Below, in pieces: positions 6,056 to 14,641 of a stretch of DNA of 44,019 nucleotides. Under the pieces are notes generated by a model. It ran no database searches, was not told the DNA's origin, and saw only the letters and a program-made list of their open reading frames with translations. The stretch is from Prevotella sp. (GTDB taxonomy: Bacteria; Bacteroidota; Bacteroidia; Bacteroidales; Bacteroidaceae). Within the stretch, counting starts at the first letter, position 1. Each line of letters starts with the position of its first letter. The translations under genes were made by a program, and so were the position numbers. The stretch is taken from positions 1-44,019 of the forward strand of contig JAFRZC010000212.1 in assembly GCA_017442765.1 (NCBI GenBank). The letters are read 5' to 3'.

Positions 6056-9043
6056 CTATTGTGCGGTGAAACTGGTGACCTGATTGTTGCTGTCGCCCTT
6101 GTGCGAGCTGCCGAGGTAGAGCCCATGCCATTCAGTGGTGGCATCGGTGGGCTTCGTGGTGGAATACCTCACGTTGTACGTCGAGCCTTTCACCATTCCT
6201 GTGGCGGTGAACAGGGCGAGGTTGCTCGACACCCCGGCCTCGAAGCTATAGGTGACAAGGTTGTTGTAGCTGGCATCGGCGAGGGTATAGTAACGCCCTG
6301 TCGAATAGCTGATGGAGCTGGTGACGAAGCTGTAGCCCTGCTTGGCGTTCGAGATGGTGTTGCCCGATGACGAGCCGCCCCATCCGCCACCGCCGCCTTG
6401 GCTGCCGCCCGCGCTGATGCCGATGCCCGTGCCGGTAATCTGGATGTAGGAGTTGTTGTCGCAGTCGAATCCTTCCTCTACACCGCCCTTGCTGGTATAG
6501 GCGAAGGCGACACCGTTGCCGATGGTGATGGCTCCGGTGGTTCCGGCATTGGAGTCAATGGCATCGTTGCCGTTGGAGTAGGCCACGGTGACACCGCCGT
6601 TGAAAGTGATTTTTCCCGACGAGTTGATGCAGTCGTCGTAGCACTTGAAGTAGTGCTTGCCGCCGTTGATGGTGATGCTGACCTTCGACTCCAGTCCCTC
6701 GGCACCGTTGGTGGAGGTGTTGACCTCGGTCTCTCCGCCATAGATGACGGCAGCGGGTATGACCTTGATGGCCTTGGCATCGGAGCCAGAGCTCTCACCG
6801 CCCATTCCGCCGGGTCCCATTCCACCTCCTCCGCTGCTCGATGAGCCGAGCGTGGAGCCGGTGGTGGTCACGGAGAGTGTCGGGCCGTTGCCGTCGCTTG
6901 TGCCCTGTGTGTAGGAGCCCGATATATTGGAGTACGACTTGTTCTGCTTTACGCCATAGCCTGCGCGGATGCCCTTGCCGCCCGTGCCCGTCATCTTGAT
7001 GGTGATGGTGCCGGCGTTGAGTGCAACGTTCAACCCCTTCATTCCCTTGGCCGTGTAGTTCTCGCTGCTGACGGTCTGTCCCGCACCGCTGTTGTTGATG
7101 GTGATGGTGCCGCCGTTGGTGGTGAGTTTGTCCTCGGCGGAAATGCCGCGCGAGGCCGTTCCTGTGGCGGTGATGTCGAGTGTGCCGTCGTTCATCACGA
7201 AGTCGGTGGCCTTCACCCCCACGCTGTAGGAGGCATCGTCGTTGACAATCTGCATGGCTCCCGAGGGTTTGAGCGTGACGGTGCCGCCGTCGATGGTCAC
7301 GGTGGTCTTCGACTTGATGCTCTTGCTCATCGCTCCGCTGTTGGCCACGGTGATGGTGCCGCCGCTGATGGTGAGGTCGCCGTCGGCCTTGATGCCCATA
7401 GCCTTGTAGTCGGTGCCGGTGAGACCCGTAGACGAGCCTGTGCCGCTGTTGATAGAGCTGGTGACATTGGTGAGCGAGTAGGTGCGGGTGGAGCCGCTGG
7501 TAGTGTATGACGACGCGATGCTGTAATAGACATCACTGCCCGAGCTCGGGCCGGTGAACGTGGCAGACTGTATGGTATAGGTGCCGCTGTTCCATCCTCG
7601 GCCGGTGTAATCGTCGCTCTTGAAGTAGTAGGTGCCTGAGTCGGAAGCCCCGAAGTCGTAGTAGTAGAAGGTAGTGTTCTGGTAGCCGTTCGACTTTGTG
7701 GCGGTGTTCGACGTGATGTTGGCCACGAGTGTGCCGTCGCTCTTGTAGAGATAGACGTTGCTCCAGGCATTGCTGCCGCCACCGCCGCCACCGCCGCTGG
7801 TGGGCTTGCTGACATAGACCTTGTAGGAGCCGGTCGTGCCTGAACCGGATCCGGACCCTACATTCTCGGCCACGCCGCCACCGCCATTGGCCTTCACGTC
7901 GATGACGGTGGTTGCGTCGTTTTCGTTGATGGTGAGCGTGCCGTCGGCTGAGAGTCCCTTTCCGCCCTCGGCGGTATTGTTGACGGTGATAGTGCCGCCC
8001 GACACCTGGATGTTGCCTTTCGACTTGATGGCGGTGGCATAGCTGATGTCGTCGTCCTCGACTCTGATGCTGCCCGTCTGGGTGATGCTCACGGTGCTGC
8101 CGAGCATGAAGAAGTCGCCTTCGCTGGTGATGCCCTTGGCCGCGTCGCCAGTGGTGCTGATGGTGAGCGTGCCGCCCTTGATGACAGCCTCGCCGGTATT
8201 GTCGTCGCCTTCCTCAATATTGTCATCGTCGTCGGTCTTGTAGCTGACCTGTATGCCGTCGTCGCCGACCCCTGAGATGTTCACGGTGCCGCCGTTCATT
8301 TGGAAATACTGGTTCACGTTGAAGCCGTCGCCCACAGCCCCGGGGATGTTGATGGTGCCAGCGGTTTTCTTTACTTCTACGTATTCCTTTCCCCAGAAGG
8401 CATGAGCCGAGCGGCCGGTGATGTTGAGCGTGCCGGGGCCTTTCAGCTCGGTGTGTCCCTTCACATGGATGCAGGCCTTCTGCTCGCCCCCCTCGCTGTC
8501 AACGAAGGTGTTGACCGTACCCTCCTGCATCTCGATGCTGATGCGCTTGCCGTTCTTGATGACCACCGGTGCGCCGGTGGTGGAGGTGAGGGTGATGCCG
8601 TTGAGCACGACCGAGGCCTTGTAGCTGCCGTCCATGTAGAATGAGCCGTCGTCGCTGGAACCCGAGAGGATGTAGCTGATTTCCTGTGCCAGGTCGTCGT
8701 GCTGGCTGATGCTCACGGCTGCGCCGTCGGCTGTCACGTCGAGATACCGCATGGCGTTGCCGGCTACTTTGACGGTGGCGGCATCGCCGTTATAGACAAT
8801 ATCGACGGTGTTGTCGGTCACCTCGTCGCTGTTAATATACAGCTTGTCGATGTCGGCAATGGTGAAGGTCTTGCCGTAGATGGTCACTTGCGAGCCATCG
8901 ACATAGACCATGTCCTTATAGTCGTCGATGAGCTGGGCTGCCGGTACCTGGTAGGTTACCTCGCCCACCTGTATGTTGAGCGTCTGTGCGCTCACGAGCA
9001 TACAGAGCAGGGCGGCGGTTATCGTTGAAACAATCTTTTTCAT
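6056..9043 (-). CDS. Secreted Cthe_2159-like carbohydrate-binding beta-helix protein
   Basis: A 995-aa protein with a signal peptide (MKKIVSTITAALLCMLVSAQ). From about residue 100 it is built of short repeated beta strands with recurring GTxxI and GxGDDGIQV-type turns. These fit the Cthe_2159 (DUF4353) family of polysaccharide-binding right-handed beta-helices. Two beta-helix halves (about 100-410 and 530-930) are split by a Gly-rich linker near 412-422 and a beta-rich segment to about 525. A second Gly/Met linker lies near 740. No sorting-type C-terminus is present: it ends TSFTAQ. Its ATG overlaps the stop of the upstream 133-aa gene by 4 bases, so the two are translationally coupled. The role is likely cell-surface or extracellular polysaccharide binding; substrate unknown. 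Confidence 0.85.
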   Translation of the reverse strand: MKKIVSTITAALLCMLVSAQTLNIQVGEVTYQVPAAQLIDDYKDMVYVDGSQVTIYGKTFTIADIDKLYINSDEVTDNTVDIVYNGDAATVKVAGNAMRYLDVTADGAAVSISQHDDLAQEISYILSGSSDDGSFYMDGSYKASVVLNGITLTSTTGAPVVIKNGKRISIEMQEGTVNTFVDSEGGEQKACIHVKGHTELKGPGTLNITGRSAHAFWGKEYVEVKKTAGTINIPGAVGDGFNVNQYFQMNGGTVNISGVGDDGIQVSYKTDDDDNIEEGDDNTGEAVIKGGTLTISTTGDAAKGITSEGDFFMLGSTVSITQTGSIRVEDDDISYATAIKSKGNIQVSGGTITVNNTAEGGKGLSADGTLTINENDATTVIDVKANGGGGVAENVGSGSGSGTTGSYKVYVSKPTSGGGGGGGSNAWSNVYLYKSDGTLVANITSNTATKSNGYQNTTFYYYDFGASDSGTYYFKSDDYTGRGWNSGTYTIQSATFTGPSSGSDVYYSIASSYTTSGSTRTYSLTNVTSSINSGTGSSTGLTGTDYKAMGIKADGDLTISGGTITVANSGAMSKSIKSKTTVTIDGGTVTLKPSGAMQIVNDDASYSVGVKATDFVMNDGTLDITATGTASRGISAEDKLTTNGGTITINNSGAGQTVSSENYTAKGMKGLNVALNAGTITIKMTGTGGKGIRAGYGVKQNKSYSNISGSYTQGTSDGNGPTLSVTTTGSTLGSSSSGGGGMGPGGMGGESSGSDAKAIKVIPAAVIYGGETEVNTSTNGAEGLESKVSITINGGKHYFKCYDDCINSSGKITFNGGVTVAYSNGNDAIDSNAGTTGAITIGNGVAFAYTSKGGVEEGFDCDNNSYIQITGTGIGISAGGSQGGGGGWGGSSSGNTISNAKQGYSFVTSSISYSTGRYYTLADASYNNLVTYSFEAGVSSNLALFTATGMVKGSTYNVRYSTTKPTDATTEWHGLYLGSSHKGDSNNQVTSFTAQ

Positions 9044-9441
9044 TTTACTGCCACTTTATAGGTTCTGCCGTTATTCTTCACAATATAGACACCTTTTCTC
9101 TGCGGTGCGTCGGGGAGCTGCCGCCCGTCGGTGGTGAACCACTGCGCGTCTTGCAGTCCGTCGGTTTCGTTGGTCGGCACGGCCTCGATGGCGGTGGTGC
9201 TTTCCTCGGTTTCAGAGAAGTACATCTTCGAGAGTTCGCTCAGCGTATAGTTTTTGCTGGTGCTGGCGTTGGTCAGTACAAGCTGGCTGTCGGTGAACGT
9301 GATTTGCAGGTCGGCGACCGAGACGGTCTCCACGCTGCCGCCCGTTGTGACGAATGCCAGATAGGGATAGGTGTAGTCGTCGGCCTGTGCCTTGGCGCAC
9401 ATGGCGACCAACACGATGGTGATTGCTATAATCTTCTTCAT
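9040..9441 (-). CDS. Small secreted protein with type IX sorting-like C-terminus
   Basis: A 133-aa protein with a signal peptide (MKKIIAITIVLVAMCAKAQA), a short beta-rich middle region and a C-terminus reading WFTTDGRQL...GVYIVKNNGRTYKVAVK. That end matches the type IX secretion sorting signals common in Bacteroidales. The segment LSELSKMYFS matches IADIDKLYIN in the amino region of the 995-aa partner, so both begin with the same kind of small module. It overlaps the partner by 4 bases. Function unknown; with SprA present in this window, surface export is plausible. A TATCTTTG element lies about 44 bases upstream of the start. Confidence 0.85.
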   Translation of the reverse strand: MKKIIAITIVLVAMCAKAQADDYTYPYLAFVTTGGSVETVSVADLQITFTDSQLVLTNASTSKNYTLSELSKMYFSETEESTTAIEAVPTNETDGLQDAQWFTTDGRQLPDAPQRKGVYIVKNNGRTYKVAVK

Positions 9442-9484
9442 AAGCCTATACTTTTAAGAGGTTTTGTGATATATGCTTGCGATG

Positions 9485-9492
9485 CAAAGATA
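9485..9492 (-). promoter_or_regulatory. -7 element TATCTTTG for the 133-aa/beta-helix pair
   Basis: On the minus strand TATCTTTG reads from 9492 to 9485, directly after a terminator hairpin. No TTG is seen at the ideal spacing. It suggests that genes 9441-6056 form their own transcription unit. Confidence 0.5.
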
Positions 9493-9495
9493 GGG

Positions 9496-9536
9496 AAAAG
9501 GCCTGCCGCTGGAAAATTTATTCAGCGAACAGGCCT
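9496..9536 (-). terminator. Hairpin terminator after the DUF2490 gene
   Basis: Arms CAGGCCT and AGGCCTG, with an inner CGCTG/CAGCG stem, lie 22 bases past the stop of the DUF2490 gene. On the minus strand the hairpin ends in TTTT. Confidence 0.65.
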
Positions 9537-9557
9537 GTTTGTTCAGCGAATGCGCGG

Positions 9558-10346
9558 TTAGAACTTGTACTTATAGCTCAGTCCGAGCACGTGCAGGTCG
9601 GGGTCGAGGTCGTCGTCGCTCGACTTGCGCATGTCCTGGAACTTGTAGCTGATGCCGACGATGTTCTGCTTGTTGATTTTCCAGTCGGCACCGACAGCAT
9701 AGCGCACCTTGTAGATGTTCCATGCGTTGAAGAGCTCGGCACTGGCGTAGGGTTTTACGGGGCACTTGCGGATGTCGTACTCCACCTGCAGCCTCTGTCG
9801 CAGCACGTTCTTGCCCTTGCTGCGGTAGGTCTTGGCCTCTTCCTCGGAATATTCGTCCCACGCTGTGGGGTCGAGGGGGTCGGGGTAGTCGCGTTCGGTG
9901 ACGGTGCGCATGACGGTTTTCTCGGGGCGGTAGGTATATTGCCACCGCTCGCGCAGGGAGATGTCGAAGCGTCCGAGCCTCACCTCGCCGGTGAGCGACA
10001 CGTTGAAGCGATGGCGGAATCCCCAGTAGCTGGCGTGTTTCTCTGTGAGTAGGAACACGCCGTCTTTCGTGTAGTCGGCACTGTAGCGGTTGTATTTGTC
10101 GCAGAGCTGCTCGTAGCCTGCCGAGGCTTTGAGCCATTTGGCGATTTTGTACGATGTGCCGATGCCGATGCTCCAGCGGCTGGCATGGCCTTGCAGCATG
10201 CGCATCTCGCCCTCGAGGCCGACGGTCCATTTCTTGGTGATTTTCTTGTCAGCGCCGATGGAGGTCCACAGGGCGAAGCTGTCGTCTTGTGCGCCGGCTG
10301 CAAGTGTGAGCAGCATGGCGGTAGTGAGAAAGATAATTCGTTTCAT
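9558..10346 (-). CDS. DUF2490 outer-membrane beta-barrel protein
   Basis: A 262-aa protein with a signal peptide (MKRIIFLTTAMLLTLAAGAQ) followed by alternating amphipathic strands and a terminal aromatic signature (LGLSYKYKF), typical of outer-membrane beta-barrels. The opening SFALWTSIGADKKITKKW, the repeated Arg/Tyr-rich strands and the QNIVGISYKF segment fit the DUF2490 family. Biochemical role is unknown. It starts 23 bases after the DUF4956 gene, so it is probably the third gene of that operon. A terminator follows. Confidence 0.85.
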   Translation of the reverse strand: MKRIIFLTTAMLLTLAAGAQDDSFALWTSIGADKKITKKWTVGLEGEMRMLQGHASRWSIGIGTSYKIAKWLKASAGYEQLCDKYNRYSADYTKDGVFLLTEKHASYWGFRHRFNVSLTGEVRLGRFDISLRERWQYTYRPEKTVMRTVTERDYPDPLDPTAWDEYSEEEAKTYRSKGKNVLRQRLQVEYDIRKCPVKPYASAELFNAWNIYKVRYAVGADWKINKQNIVGISYKFQDMRKSSDDDLDPDLHVLGLSYKYKF

Positions 10347-10369
10347 AGTTTATTGTTGTTATTGTGTTT

Positions 10370-11038
10370 TCAACTTTCGGTGAGGTCTTGGTTGCGGAGT
10401 TTGATTTTGTTGTTCACGCTGTTCGACGGCTCGTCGGCCTCGGGGCGGTAGCTGACGCGCAGCATGGCCATGTCGCGCAGCAGGTCGATGGCGCCCACCT
10501 CGATATTGTTGACCTTCAGTCCGAGTCGTTCCTCGAGGTCGGCGATGAGCTCTTCGCGCCGTTCGGGCTTGATGAGCTCGATGCGGTCGTACTGGACGAG
10601 TTTCGAGTGCTCAATCTTCAGTCGTTTCTCGGTGAGCCAGATGGCGAGGACGACGATGATGTCGGTGCAGATGATTTCGGCGACGGTGGCCGAGCTGGCT
10701 ATGGCGTTGACGACTGAGAGCGAGATGATGACGAAAAGATAGGTCATCTCGCGTACGGGCATCGTGTCGGTGCGGTAGCGCATGATGGAGAAGATGCCGA
10801 ACAGGCCGATACCGATACCCATTGAGGTCTTGCCGCCCAGCTTGTCGAGGCCGAAGATCATGAAATAGACGAGGAAGAAGATGGCGATGCTCGTCAGGAG
10901 GAAGGTGAAGTAGAAGTCGCGCCGGCGGCTCTTGGTGTAATAGAGGCGGTCGATGATGAACCAGTTGAAGAGCAGGCAGACGACGAAGCGTATCAGCATC
11001 TCGGAGAAGTCTGCGGTGAAAAGGTGTTGTAGATTCAT
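10370..11038 (-). CDS. DUF4956 inner-membrane protein
   Basis: A 222-aa protein with about four hydrophobic helices in its first 130 residues and a soluble C-terminal domain of about 90 residues. The segment SIMRYRTDTMPVREMTYLF is the recognisable signature of DUF4956. This family is commonly encoded beside VTC-domain proteins, as here, where the VTC gene lies 93 bases upstream. That suggests a membrane partner for a polymer-forming or polymer-handling enzyme, but no activity has been shown to my knowledge. The C-terminal part (VNNIEVGAIDLLRDMAMLRVSY) looks like an alpha/beta regulatory fold. Confidence 0.88.
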   Translation of the reverse strand: MNLQHLFTADFSEMLIRFVVCLLFNWFIIDRLYYTKSRRRDFYFTFLLTSIAIFFLVYFMIFGLDKLGGKTSMGIGIGLFGIFSIMRYRTDTMPVREMTYLFVIISLSVVNAIASSATVAEIICTDIIVVLAIWLTEKRLKIEHSKLVQYDRIELIKPERREELIADLEERLGLKVNNIEVGAIDLLRDMAMLRVSYRPEADEPSNSVNNKIKLRNQDLTES

Positions 11039-11131
11039 ATTGCTTTGATTGTTATGTTTTTTTGTTTTCTAGAGAATCTAGTCTTTCTGGAAGTTCTAGT
11101 CTTTCTAGGAGGTTCTATCTTTTCTTGCCTT

Positions 11132-11881
11132 TTATCCTCTGGCGAGGATGCGCTCCACGTCGCGCAGCTTGGGCTTGAAGCGGTTGACGGGCAGCTGGGG
11201 GTTGGTCATGGCCGAGCCCATGCAGTATTTGCTGAAGCCGTGGGGCATGATGCGCAGCCGGCGGAGCATTTCGAGCACGGGCGAGTAGCAGAGTCCGTCG
11301 CGCTTGAGCTCGATGATGATTAGGTCGCCCATGTCGCGCTCCTGGCCGGAGACGAGGTTGTGGAAGCGCAGCTGGTTGTCGATGGTGAGCCGCTCGGTGC
11401 GGGCATGGTTGACGAGCGTGATGCGGTGGAACTCGTTGTGTATGGCGGGGCGCAGCGTCTGCGGCTCATAGCGCAGGTGCCGGGCCAGGAAGCCGAGTTT
11501 CTCGGTGTCGTCAAGGTTCATGTCGCCGACCTGCATCCGTTTCTTCTTCGTGCGGCCGTGGTTGTTCTTCGTCTTCACCTCCATGAACTGCAGGTCGGAG
11601 CTGACGTAGGTGCGGAAGCGCAGTTTCTGCCGTCCGCAGTGTCCGCTCTGGTGCACGCGGTACATGTCGAAGTCGCCGGTGTCCCAGTAGGTGGTGCTGT
11701 AGGGGATGTTGCGCTCTCCGGCGGTCTGCTGCACAAAATACTCCGGCTGTGCCATCTGGAGGAGCAGCATGAGCCTGCCGCGCGTCGTCACGAATTTCGT
11801 GTCGATGCGGTTCATCAGCTTGATGCCGCTCATCTCTTCGAGCGTGATGGGGGCGAAACGTGCAATCAGTTGGGTCAGCAT
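11132..11881 (-). CDS. VTC-domain polyphosphate polymerase-like protein
   Basis: A 249-aa protein matching the VTC domain (PF09359), the catalytic tunnel fold of yeast vacuolar polyphosphate polymerase. Basic and acidic residues expected inside the tunnel are visible: K29 in NRIDTKFV, the RFRTY arginines, EVK in FMEVKTKN, DNQLRF and the final ELKRD, plus the conserved FSKYCMG. No signal peptide or membrane helix, so it is probably cytoplasmic and perhaps docks on the DUF4956 membrane protein. It is the first gene of a minus-strand operon behind a strong promoter. Polyphosphate synthesis is inferred from the family and untested in Bacteroidetes; other triphosphate-tunnel chemistry is possible. 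Confidence 0.88.
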   Translation of the reverse strand: MLTQLIARFAPITLEEMSGIKLMNRIDTKFVTTRGRLMLLLQMAQPEYFVQQTAGERNIPYSTTYWDTGDFDMYRVHQSGHCGRQKLRFRTYVSSDLQFMEVKTKNNHGRTKKKRMQVGDMNLDDTEKLGFLARHLRYEPQTLRPAIHNEFHRITLVNHARTERLTIDNQLRFHNLVSGQERDMGDLIIIELKRDGLCYSPVLEMLRRLRIMPHGFSKYCMGSAMTNPQLPVNRFKPKLRDVERILARG

Positions 11882-11932
11882 AATCGGTTTTTAGCGTATG
11901 GGGTCGCAGCCCGACGGTTGTTGATTTGACGG

Positions 11933-11963
11933 CAAAGGTACACATTTTTTGCCAAGTGTGCAA
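11933..11963 (-). promoter_or_regulatory. Promoter of the VTC-DUF4956-DUF2490 operon
   Basis: On the minus strand TTG (11963-11961) and TACCTTTG (11940-11933) are spaced by exactly 20 bases, a near-ideal Bacteroidetes promoter. The VTC start at 11881 lies about 50 bases downstream. Confidence 0.85.
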
Positions 11964-12107
11964 GAATTTTCAGCGAAACCTGCTTAAAATCCAACGAACG
12001 GGAATGTTTTTATTAAAAAACATTAAACAGTCAGTGATTTTTTTAACATTTTAGCCTGCTGAGAATGTCGTTTTCCGGCCTTTCCGTGTTAAAGATTGTC
12101 ATTCGGG

Positions 12108-12340
12108 CGAAAAAACGGCCGTTTTTCTTGCGTTTCGCTAACGCGCTGATTATAAGGCTTATAAGTCCCATAAGGCCTATAATCGCTTATAGAGCCTGCT
12201 GCGAAACATATATCTCTCGCTTCCGGGAGATATATGTTTCACCATCCGAAAGACCGTCTTTCGGAAGGTGAAAGACCGTCTTTTGACATGCGAAACATAT
12301 ATCTTTCGGAGTGGATGAAGGATGAAAGACGAGCGAAAAG
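12108..12340. repeat. Mosaic palindrome block, copy A
   Basis: The 11964-12559 intergenic region has no gene. It contains, in order: a motif AACGCGCTGATTATAAGGC; a hairpin with arms GAAACATATATCTC / GAGATATATGTTTC (12203-12240); the palindrome CCGAAAGACCGTCTTTCGG (12246-12264); GAAAGACCGTCTTTT (12270-12284); GAAACATATATCTTTC (from about 12291); and a GGATGAAGGATGAAAGA stretch. The same modules occur in the same order on the opposite strand at 41510-41800. It lies between the divergent VTC and FHA operons. Confidence 0.75.
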
Positions 12341-12559
12341 TGTCGATTTTGGTTAACAAGTCTTAAATTCCGGTTTTCCCGAGCCGGTTTTCCCGAGGAT
12401 TGAAATGTTAAAGCGAGGCCGTCGGTTTTAAGATTTTTTTATCAAACGGGCGCGAGCCGCCGGCAGCATCGACATGGACCCCGCCGGACAGGAAAATATG
12501 TAAAAAACAGAAAAAACAACAAAATATCTACTTTTTTATATAAAAATAGGTGGAAATCC

Positions 12560-12589
12560 TTGGAATTTGAAATATTTTCGCTACATTTG
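12560..12589 (+). promoter_or_regulatory. Promoter of the FHA/kinase/phosphatase operon
   Basis: TTG at 12560-12562 and TACATTTG at 12582-12589 are separated by 19 bases. The first ATG of the nine-gene run follows at 12643, giving a leader of about 45-50 bases. No comparable element is evident inside the operon. Confidence 0.8.
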
Positions 12590-12642
12590 CAAAATCTTTG
12601 TAGGCAAGAATCCACGAACAACGAAATTTAAAACTTGAGGCA

Positions 12643-13344
12643 ATGGATATCATCATCGGAAGAGACGATGCCACGCTGCAGTGGCACTTCAAGACCGACA
12701 ACACCGAGAAGTCGCTTGGCCAGCCGGGCAGCGTGTCGCCGAGCGTGAGCCGCACCCATTGTCGGCTGGTCATCGACGAGCAGACGGCGGTGATGACGCT
12801 GACCAACCTCAACCCGGCCAACGTCACGCTGGTCAACGGCATGGGCATCGAGACCAAGTATATCACGGGCAACGAGACCGTGGAGCTGGGCATTGAGCGC
12901 TCGCGGCTCGACTGGGCGCTTGTCGGCCAGTTCTATCGCGAGGTGTTGCAGAGCCGTCCCAAGAAAGCCGACATCCGCCACCTGCAATACGTCTGGCAGC
13001 AGCACCACGCCACCACCATGAAGCTCAACAGCGACGAGCGCAAGTTCAACGCCCTGAGCCGAGGCATCCCCATACTGACCATCGGCTCGACCTTCGGTGC
13101 CGTCTTCGGCGGGCAGAAACTGCTCATCCTCTCCGTCATCGCCTTCGTGCTCTCGCTCATCATCTTCATCAAGGCCATGCAGGATGCCAGCAAGACCGTG
13201 CGCAAGCGCGACGAGCTGAACCACCGCTTCATGCACGACTACACCTGCCCCATCTGCCGCCACTTCTTCGGCAACTACCCCTACGACGTGCTCGTGCAGA
13301 ACACGCGGAAATGCTCGCAGTGCGGCGCGGAGCTCATCAAATAG
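12643..13344 (+). CDS. FHA-domain membrane protein with C-terminal zinc ribbon
   Basis: A 233-aa protein starting with an FHA phosphothreonine-binding domain: G6-R7, S36-R37-T38-H39 and N65-G66 match the phosphopeptide-contact positions of FHA domains. One or two hydrophobic helices occupy about 142-178 (a Gly-rich stretch then LLILSVIAFVLSLIIFI). The end is a zinc ribbon with C202/C205 and C224/C227. The FHA and ribbon ends therefore lie on either side of a membrane hairpin or span. It is the first gene of the operon that also encodes a Ser/Thr kinase and a PP2C phosphatase, so it probably reads phosphorylated partners made by that kinase. Confidence 0.82.
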   Translation: MDIIIGRDDATLQWHFKTDNTEKSLGQPGSVSPSVSRTHCRLVIDEQTAVMTLTNLNPANVTLVNGMGIETKYITGNETVELGIERSRLDWALVGQFYREVLQSRPKKADIRHLQYVWQQHHATTMKLNSDERKFNALSRGIPILTIGSTFGAVFGGQKLLILSVIAFVLSLIIFIKAMQDASKTVRKRDELNHRFMHDYTCPICRHFFGNYPYDVLVQNTRKCSQCGAELIK

Positions 13345-13385
13345 AACATTTTTTAATACTAACTATTAACCAAAATTGAAACATT

Positions 13386-14600
13386 ATGGACTACAGCAAT
13401 CCCAACTACCAGCAGCAGCCCCAGCAGCCAGAGAAGCAGGGCTCTAACGACGCGCTCCTCGCCGGAGCAATCGCAGCAATCGCCGGTGCCGCCCTCGGCG
13501 CAGGCGGAGTAGCCGTGGCAGGCACACTCAGCGACACCCCCGAGGTTGAGGTGGAGGAGGAAACTCCCGAGACCGAGGAGACCCAGGACGAAACCGATGT
13601 CAATCCGGAACCCGAAGTCATACACGTGGTGCATCATGTGCAGCGTCCCGTTGTGCGTGCACCGCAGCCACAGGGCGGACGCGCCATCGCACAGGTGGGC
13701 GACCTCAGAATAACGTCCGTCGAGGTGATGCAGCAGCATACCATGCCCGACGGTAGAATTGTCACCGGTGCTCACATACACGTGAACGGACGTCCTGGTG
13801 TTATTGTTGATACCAATAACGATGGTATTGCCGACGGTCTTAACTACGATATCAATGGCAATGGCCTTATCGACGACAACACCATCGACTTGCGGCCTTA
13901 CAATCAGACAATCAGTATGAGCACGTTATCGCAACATGCTGAAAACCACATTACCACAGGTACTGATGGCCTGGTTGACGGAGGTATCGCGGCAGCCATT
14001 GGCGCAACCACAGCGGGCAACCCTGTCGCACAGAACACGGGAACGACCAACGGCAATGGTGACACTGCCACCATCGAGACCGTCAACAACACCGGCGGCG
14101 TCACCACAGGCCCCGTAGGTGAGGACGGCGACATCGCCCTGAACAACAACATCGACCCCGACCTGCCCGACTATACCAACAACGCCAACGTGGCAGCCAT
14201 CGACACCGCCAGCACCGGACAGAACGACCTCGCCATGAACGACGCAGGCCGCACAGCTGACGTGCAGGTAGAGGCCGAGACCACACCGCAGCCCGACGTG
14301 CAGGTAGAGACACAGCCCGACGTGGCACAGGTAGAGGTTGACTACTCACAGCCCGACGCACAGGTTGAGGTGGCACAGACCGAGACACCGCAGGCCGACG
14401 TGCAAGTTGCCGAGACCCCGATGGCCGACGTGGCACAGGCCGACGTGCAGGTGGAAACCTCGCCTGCCACCGCACCCGAACCACCCGCCGACATCGACCC
14501 CATGGCCACCGCCGAGATGGGAATGGGAGGAATGGACAACGGAATGGACGGGCTCGACGGAGGCATGGATGCCATGCCCGACGACGGCGGAATGGCATAA
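13386..14600 (+). CDS. Acidic membrane-anchored protein with EF-hand-like motif and DVQVE repeats
   Basis: A 404-aa protein of no family I recognise. It starts with a Gln/Pro-rich stretch (NYQQQPQQPEKQ), then a Gly/Ala-rich helix about 25-48 that could cross a membrane. An acidic linker follows, then a compact region near 95-185 with two calcium-loop-like motifs, DTNNDGIADG and DINGNGLIDD (about residues 139-160), as in dockerin or EF-hand proteins. The second half is low-complexity and acidic, with recurring DVQVE/DAQVE units, ending in a Met/Gly/Asp-rich tail (GMDNGMDGLDGGMDAMPDD). It lies 41 bases after the FHA gene and 41 before the caspase gene. It may be a surface scaffold or a substrate of the operon's kinase or peptidase; this is speculation. 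Confidence 0.7.
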   Translation: MDYSNPNYQQQPQQPEKQGSNDALLAGAIAAIAGAALGAGGVAVAGTLSDTPEVEVEEETPETEETQDETDVNPEPEVIHVVHHVQRPVVRAPQPQGGRAIAQVGDLRITSVEVMQQHTMPDGRIVTGAHIHVNGRPGVIVDTNNDGIADGLNYDINGNGLIDDNTIDLRPYNQTISMSTLSQHAENHITTGTDGLVDGGIAAAIGATTAGNPVAQNTGTTNGNGDTATIETVNNTGGVTTGPVGEDGDIALNNNIDPDLPDYTNNANVAAIDTASTGQNDLAMNDAGRTADVQVEAETTPQPDVQVETQPDVAQVEVDYSQPDAQVEVAQTETPQADVQVAETPMADVAQADVQVETSPATAPEPPADIDPMATAEMGMGGMDNGMDGLDGGMDAMPDDGGMA

Positions 14601-14641
14601 CCGCCGCTACCCACTATTAACCCTGTTAAAGCATATTGACT

